From assembly GCF_029626235.1 (NCBI RefSeq), contig NZ_JARUBO010000005.1, positions 4,746,001 through 4,810,000 on the forward strand: DNA of 64,000 nucleotides, read 5' to 3'. Position numbers and translations under genes: made by a program. The notes beneath the pieces are model-generated. The model saw nothing but the letters and a program-made list of their open reading frames with translations, was not told the DNA's origin and made no database searches. Below, one piece after another: positions 61,196 to 64,000 of the stretch (position 1 is its first letter; each line of letters starts with the position of its first letter). Origin of the DNA: Micromonospora sp. WMMD1120. GTDB taxonomy: Bacteria > Actinomycetota > Actinomycetes > Mycobacteriales > Micromonosporaceae.

Positions 61196-62190
61196 CCGCA
61201 CACAGCGCTCTGCCCGACCTGGCCTCCCGGGCGCTGTCCGGCGGGGTAGTCCACGCCAACGACGAGTTCTTCGCCCCGAGCGATCACCTCGTCGACCCGA
61301 ACCCGCCGGCGTTCACCCCGCGCACCTTCGGCGCCAAGGGGCAGGTCTACGAGGGTTGGGAGACCCGCCGGCGGCGTACGCCCGGGCACGACCACGCCAT
61401 CGTGCGACTCGGCGTTCCCGGGATCGTGCACACCGTGGTCGTCGACACCAGCCACTTCACCGGCAACTACCCGCCGTACGCGGCGGTGGACGGCTGCCGG
61501 CTGGACGGGCACCCGTCGCCGGGGGAGTTGGCCGAGGCGCCCTGGACACCGCTGGTGCCCCGGGCGGCCCTCGCCGGTGACACCCGCAACGTGTTCCCCG
61601 TCGACCCGAGCCACCGCATCACCCACGTACGACTGTCGATCTTCCCGGACGGTGGTGTCGCGCGGCTGCGGGTGCACGGCGAGGCCATTCCCGACCCACG
61701 GTTCCTCAGCGGCGGCCTGGTCGACCTCGCGGCCCTGGAACACGGCGGGCTGGTCGCCGACTGCAGCGACATGTTCTACGGCACGCCGAACAACCTGATC
61801 GCTCCGGGCCGGGCGCGCACGATGGGGGAGGGGTGGGAGACCGCCCGCCGCCGCGACGACGGCAACGACTGGGTCCTGCTCCGCCTGGCCGCCCCCGGCG
61901 TGGTCCGCCTCGCCGAGCTGGACACCAGCCACTTCAAGGGCAACGCGCCCGGGGCGGCCGCGCTGCGTGGCTGCGAGACCGACCCGGACGACCCGGACGG
62001 CTGGTTCGACCTGCTGCCGGTGACCCGGCTGCAACCCGACACCCGGCACCGCTTCCTGGTCACGCAGGTGCGCCCGGTGAGCTGGGTGCGGCTCGACGCG
62101 TACCCGGACGGTGGGATGGCCCGCCTGCGCCTTCTCGGCGAGATCACCCCGGCCGGCCTGGACTCCCTGTACCAGCGGTGGTCCACGTGA
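61192..62190 (+). CDS. alc: Allantoicase
   Basis: 332-residue enzyme converting allantoate to ureidoglycolate and urea. It shows the two-fold internal repeat of the family: [45 protein letters not shown], and [36 protein letters not shown]. Because it is present, urea release rather than direct ammonia release (allantoate amidohydrolase) is the predicted route. No ureidoglycolate lyase gene lies in the window. Confidence 0.97.
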   Translation: MTAHSALPDLASRALSGGVVHANDEFFAPSDHLVDPNPPAFTPRTFGAKGQVYEGWETRRRRTPGHDHAIVRLGVPGIVHTVVVDTSHFTGNYPPYAAVDGCRLDGHPSPGELAEAPWTPLVPRAALAGDTRNVFPVDPSHRITHVRLSIFPDGGVARLRVHGEAIPDPRFLSGGLVDLAALEHGGLVADCSDMFYGTPNNLIAPGRARTMGEGWETARRRDDGNDWVLLRLAAPGVVRLAELDTSHFKGNAPGAAALRGCETDPDDPDGWFDLLPVTRLQPDTRHRFLVTQVRPVSWVRLDAYPDGGMARLRLLGEITPAGLDSLYQRWST

Positions 62191-62777
62191 GCGGCGGCGT
62201 CGGGGGAGTGCTGCTCGCGGCCGGCGCGGGCCGGCGCTACGGGCTGCCGAAGGCGCTCGCGGTCGCGCACGGCCAGCTCTTCCTGGAGATCGCCCTCGCC
62301 GCGCTGCGGGACGGCGGTTGCCACCCGGTCGTGGTCGTCCTGGGCGCCGCGGCCGACCGGATCCGGCTCGTCGCCGACCTCGACGGCGCGACCGTCGTGG
62401 TCAACCGGGACTGGTCGACCGGGATGGGGTCGTCCCTGCGGGTCGGGCTGCACACGCTCCGGCCGGCGGGCGTCACCGCCGCCGTCGTGCAGGTCGTCGA
62501 CACGCCCGGCGTCTCCGCGGCGGCCGTGGCCCGCTTGGCGGCTCACGCCGGCGAGCGGACCATCGCCGCCGCCACCTACCGGGGCAGGCAGGGCCACCCG
62601 GTGCTGCTCGGCCGGGCGCACTGGCCGGGTGTGACCAGGATGGCGGCGGGTGACACCGGCGCCCGCCCGTACCTCGTGGCCCGCGCGCGGACGCTGCTCG
62701 CCGTGCCCTGCGACGACCTGGGCGACGGCGTCGACGTGGACCGGCCCGCCGGCCTGCCGGATGGCTCCGATGCGTGA
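62187..62777 (+). CDS. MocA/MobA-like nucleotidyltransferase
   Basis: 196-residue NTP-transferase. The LLAAGAGRRYGLPKAL motif binds the nucleotide phosphate, VVVLGAAAD and VNRDWSTGMGSSLRVGL follow, and QGHPVLLGR is the family's substrate segment. It probably attaches CMP (or GMP) to molybdopterin for the xanthine dehydrogenase encoded at the other end of the locus. GTG start overlaps the allantoicase stop; overlaps xdhC by 8 bp. Confidence 0.87.
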   Translation: MSGGVGGVLLAAGAGRRYGLPKALAVAHGQLFLEIALAALRDGGCHPVVVVLGAAADRIRLVADLDGATVVVNRDWSTGMGSSLRVGLHTLRPAGVTAAVVQVVDTPGVSAAAVARLAAHAGERTIAAATYRGRQGHPVLLGRAHWPGVTRMAAGDTGARPYLVARARTLLAVPCDDLGDGVDVDRPAGLPDGSDA

Positions 62778-63912
62778 CGTGCTCGACGACGTCGAGCGGT
62801 GGTGGCGGGCCGGGCAGCCGACCGGGCTGGCCACCGTCGTCGCCACCTGGCACTCCGCGCCGCTGCCGTCCGGCACCACGATGCTCGTCGCTCCCGACGG
62901 CACGGTGACCGGCAACGTCTCCGGGGGCTGCGTCGACAGCGCGGTGTACGAGCTGGCCCGCGAGGTCATCGACACCGGCCGTCCCGGCCTGCACCGGTAC
63001 GGGGTCAGCGGCGACGAGGCGTTCGCTGTCGGTCTGACCTGTGGCGGCACCATCGACGTCTACGTCGAACGGGTCGACCCGAACACCTTCCCGGCCCTGC
63101 CCGAGGTAGCCGACGCGATCCGCTCCGGCACACCGGTGGGATTGGTGACCTGCGTGGACGCCGGAGGCGATGCCCCGGGAGGACTACTCGGCCGACGGCT
63201 CGTCCTCCTGCCCGACCGGACCGTCGGCACGCTCGGCGGCACGGATCTGACGGCGGCCGTTGTCCGGGAGGCCAGGGACCTGCTCCGGGCCGGCCGAACG
63301 GCGACAGTGCACGTGGGCCGCGACGGCCAGCGCCACCGGGACGACCCGACCTTCCTGGTCGCCAGCATCGTGCCGCCTCCCCGCATGATCATCTTCGGGG
63401 CGACGGACTTCGGGAAGGCACTGGCCCGGATGGGCGCGTTCCTCGGCTACCGCACGACGATCGTGGACGCCCGCCGCGTCTTCGCGACCACGCGCCGATT
63501 TCCCGACGCGGACGAGGTTGTCGTCGACTGGCCACACCGCTACCTCTGTGCCGAGGTCGAGGCCGGACGGGTCGACGAACGGACCGTCCTCTGCGTCCTC
63601 ACCCACGACCCCCGCTTCGACGTCCCGCTGCTGGAGCTGGCGTTACGCCTGCCCGTCGCCTACATCGGCGCGTTGGGCTCCCGGCGTACCCACGACGAAC
63701 GGGTCGCGCGGCTCACCTCCGCCGGCGTGACCGGTGCCGAGCTCGGCAGGCTGACCGCGCCGACGGGGCTGGACCTGGGCGCCCGCACGCCGCAGGAGAC
63801 AGCGGTCAGCATCGCCGCCGAGCTGGTGGCGCTACGCTCGGGCTGCACCTGTCGGCCGCTGCGCACGCTGCGCGGCCCGATCCACCAGAGCACCGGGGTG
63901 CCGCAGCGGTGA
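62770..63912 (+). CDS. xdhC: XdhC/CoxI-family molybdenum-enzyme maturation factor
   Basis: 380-residue maturation protein. The N-terminal XdhC/CoxI domain reads GTVTGNVSGGCVDSAVYE and GLTCGGTIDVYVE. The C-terminal Rossmann domain reads MIIFGATDFGKALARMGAFLG, VLTHDPRFDVPLLELAL and YIGALGSRRTHDERV. It sulfurates and inserts the molybdenum cofactor into xanthine dehydrogenase. The ATG at 62770 is used; an ATG at 62761 in the same frame is possible. Confidence 0.93.
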   Translation: MRDVLDDVERWWRAGQPTGLATVVATWHSAPLPSGTTMLVAPDGTVTGNVSGGCVDSAVYELAREVIDTGRPGLHRYGVSGDEAFAVGLTCGGTIDVYVERVDPNTFPALPEVADAIRSGTPVGLVTCVDAGGDAPGGLLGRRLVLLPDRTVGTLGGTDLTAAVVREARDLLRAGRTATVHVGRDGQRHRDDPTFLVASIVPPPRMIIFGATDFGKALARMGAFLGYRTTIVDARRVFATTRRFPDADEVVVDWPHRYLCAEVEAGRVDERTVLCVLTHDPRFDVPLLELALRLPVAYIGALGSRRTHDERVARLTSAGVTGAELGRLTAPTGLDLGARTPQETAVSIAAELVALRSGCTCRPLRTLRGPIHQSTGVPQR

Positions 63913-63967
63913 ACCGGACGACCCGGCACCTCGTTGCAGGTGGGTGGCGTCGTCGAAGGGGCGGAAG

Positions 63968-64000
63968 GTGCGGATTGCTGGACTGTTGCCGCATGGTCGC
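63968..64000 (+). CDS. Possible start of a further gene, cut by the window end
   Basis: A GTG at 63968 follows AAGGGGCGG and is open for the remaining 11 codons. Too little is present to name a product; it may also be non-coding. Confidence 0.2.
   Translation, partial: MRIAGLLPHGR

Noticed and set aside
1..64000. tRNA/rRNA genes, CRISPR arrays, insertion sequences, integrase or att sites
   Set aside because: I looked for cloverleaf-type repeats, regularly spaced repeats, transposase or integrase motifs and terminal repeats, and found none I could support by reading alone.

Overview
The window is very GC-rich actinobacterial DNA. Starts are ATG, GTG or TTG, nearly every third codon position is G or C, and operons are tightly overlapped. 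The gene content (two AfsR/SARP-type regulators, a LAL-LuxR regulator, a DUF397 gene, a PucR-controlled ureide pathway, a CBM2 cellulase) suggests a filamentous actinomycete, most likely Micromonosporaceae such as Micromonospora. That placement is an inference from gene content and style, not from a marker gene. I saw no tRNA or rRNA gene, CRISPR array, insertion sequence or replication origin.

Region 1 (1-20409) is the most notable part: a ribosomally synthesised peptide (RiPP) cluster. It holds a 5'-truncated LAL-LuxR regulator, a lipoprotein, a fused E1-like/YcaO cyclodehydratase, a SagB-type azoline dehydrogenase, an NHLM-type export module (membrane-fusion-like protein, C39 peptidase ABC transporter, second ABC transporter) and a divergent MerR-like regulator. 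Two nitrile-hydratase-like-leader precursors follow, then a stand-alone YcaO, a TfuA protein and a cobalamin-binding-type radical SAM enzyme, closed by an 18-bp-stem terminator. The first precursor ends in a seven-cysteine core (SSCACCCPCCCT). The second ends in VAPIADNNVNIIAVLIV, with no Cys, Ser or Thr. Two chemically different YcaO systems thus sit beside two chemically different cores. My reading is azole formation on the first, and thioamidation (YcaO-TfuA) plus radical SAM chemistry on the second.

Region 2 (20426-26112) is a two-component system (NarL-type response regulator and histidine kinase) next to a FtsX/MacB-type ABC transporter, with a divergent small membrane protein. Two related palindromes suggest how the regulator acts. 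Region 3 (26144-31568) is a GH44 cellulase with FN3 and CBM2 modules behind a CebR-like operator, plus a membrane-anchored glycoside-hydrolase-like protein.

Region 4 (31684-46655) is accessory: a TetR regulator, a small secreted protein with a cysteine-bounded hydrophobic C-terminus opposite a four-TM protein, an AfsR-like regulator, a secreted repeat protein, a decayed Scr1-type regulator with its DUF397 partner, a Nudix hydrolase, a flavin monooxygenase-MarR pair, and an sdpC-sdpA-sdpB-like operon divergent from a second AfsR-like regulator. Exact 11-bp direct repeats lie in front of the sdp-like operon, as expected for a SARP site.

Region 5 (46672-63912) is nucleotide and purine catabolism: an LPXTG-anchored 5'-nucleotidase, xanthine dehydrogenase subunits, PucR, then a divergent, translationally coupled operon. 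That operon encodes OHCU decarboxylase, HIU hydrolase, urate oxidase, an 8-oxoguanine-deaminase-like amidohydrolase, malate synthase, an aldolase-like protein, allantoinase, allantoicase, a MocA-like nucleotidyltransferase and XdhC. Together they take purines through urate and allantoin to ureidoglycolate. Ureidoglycolate presumably breaks down to glyoxylate, which malate synthase returns to central metabolism.
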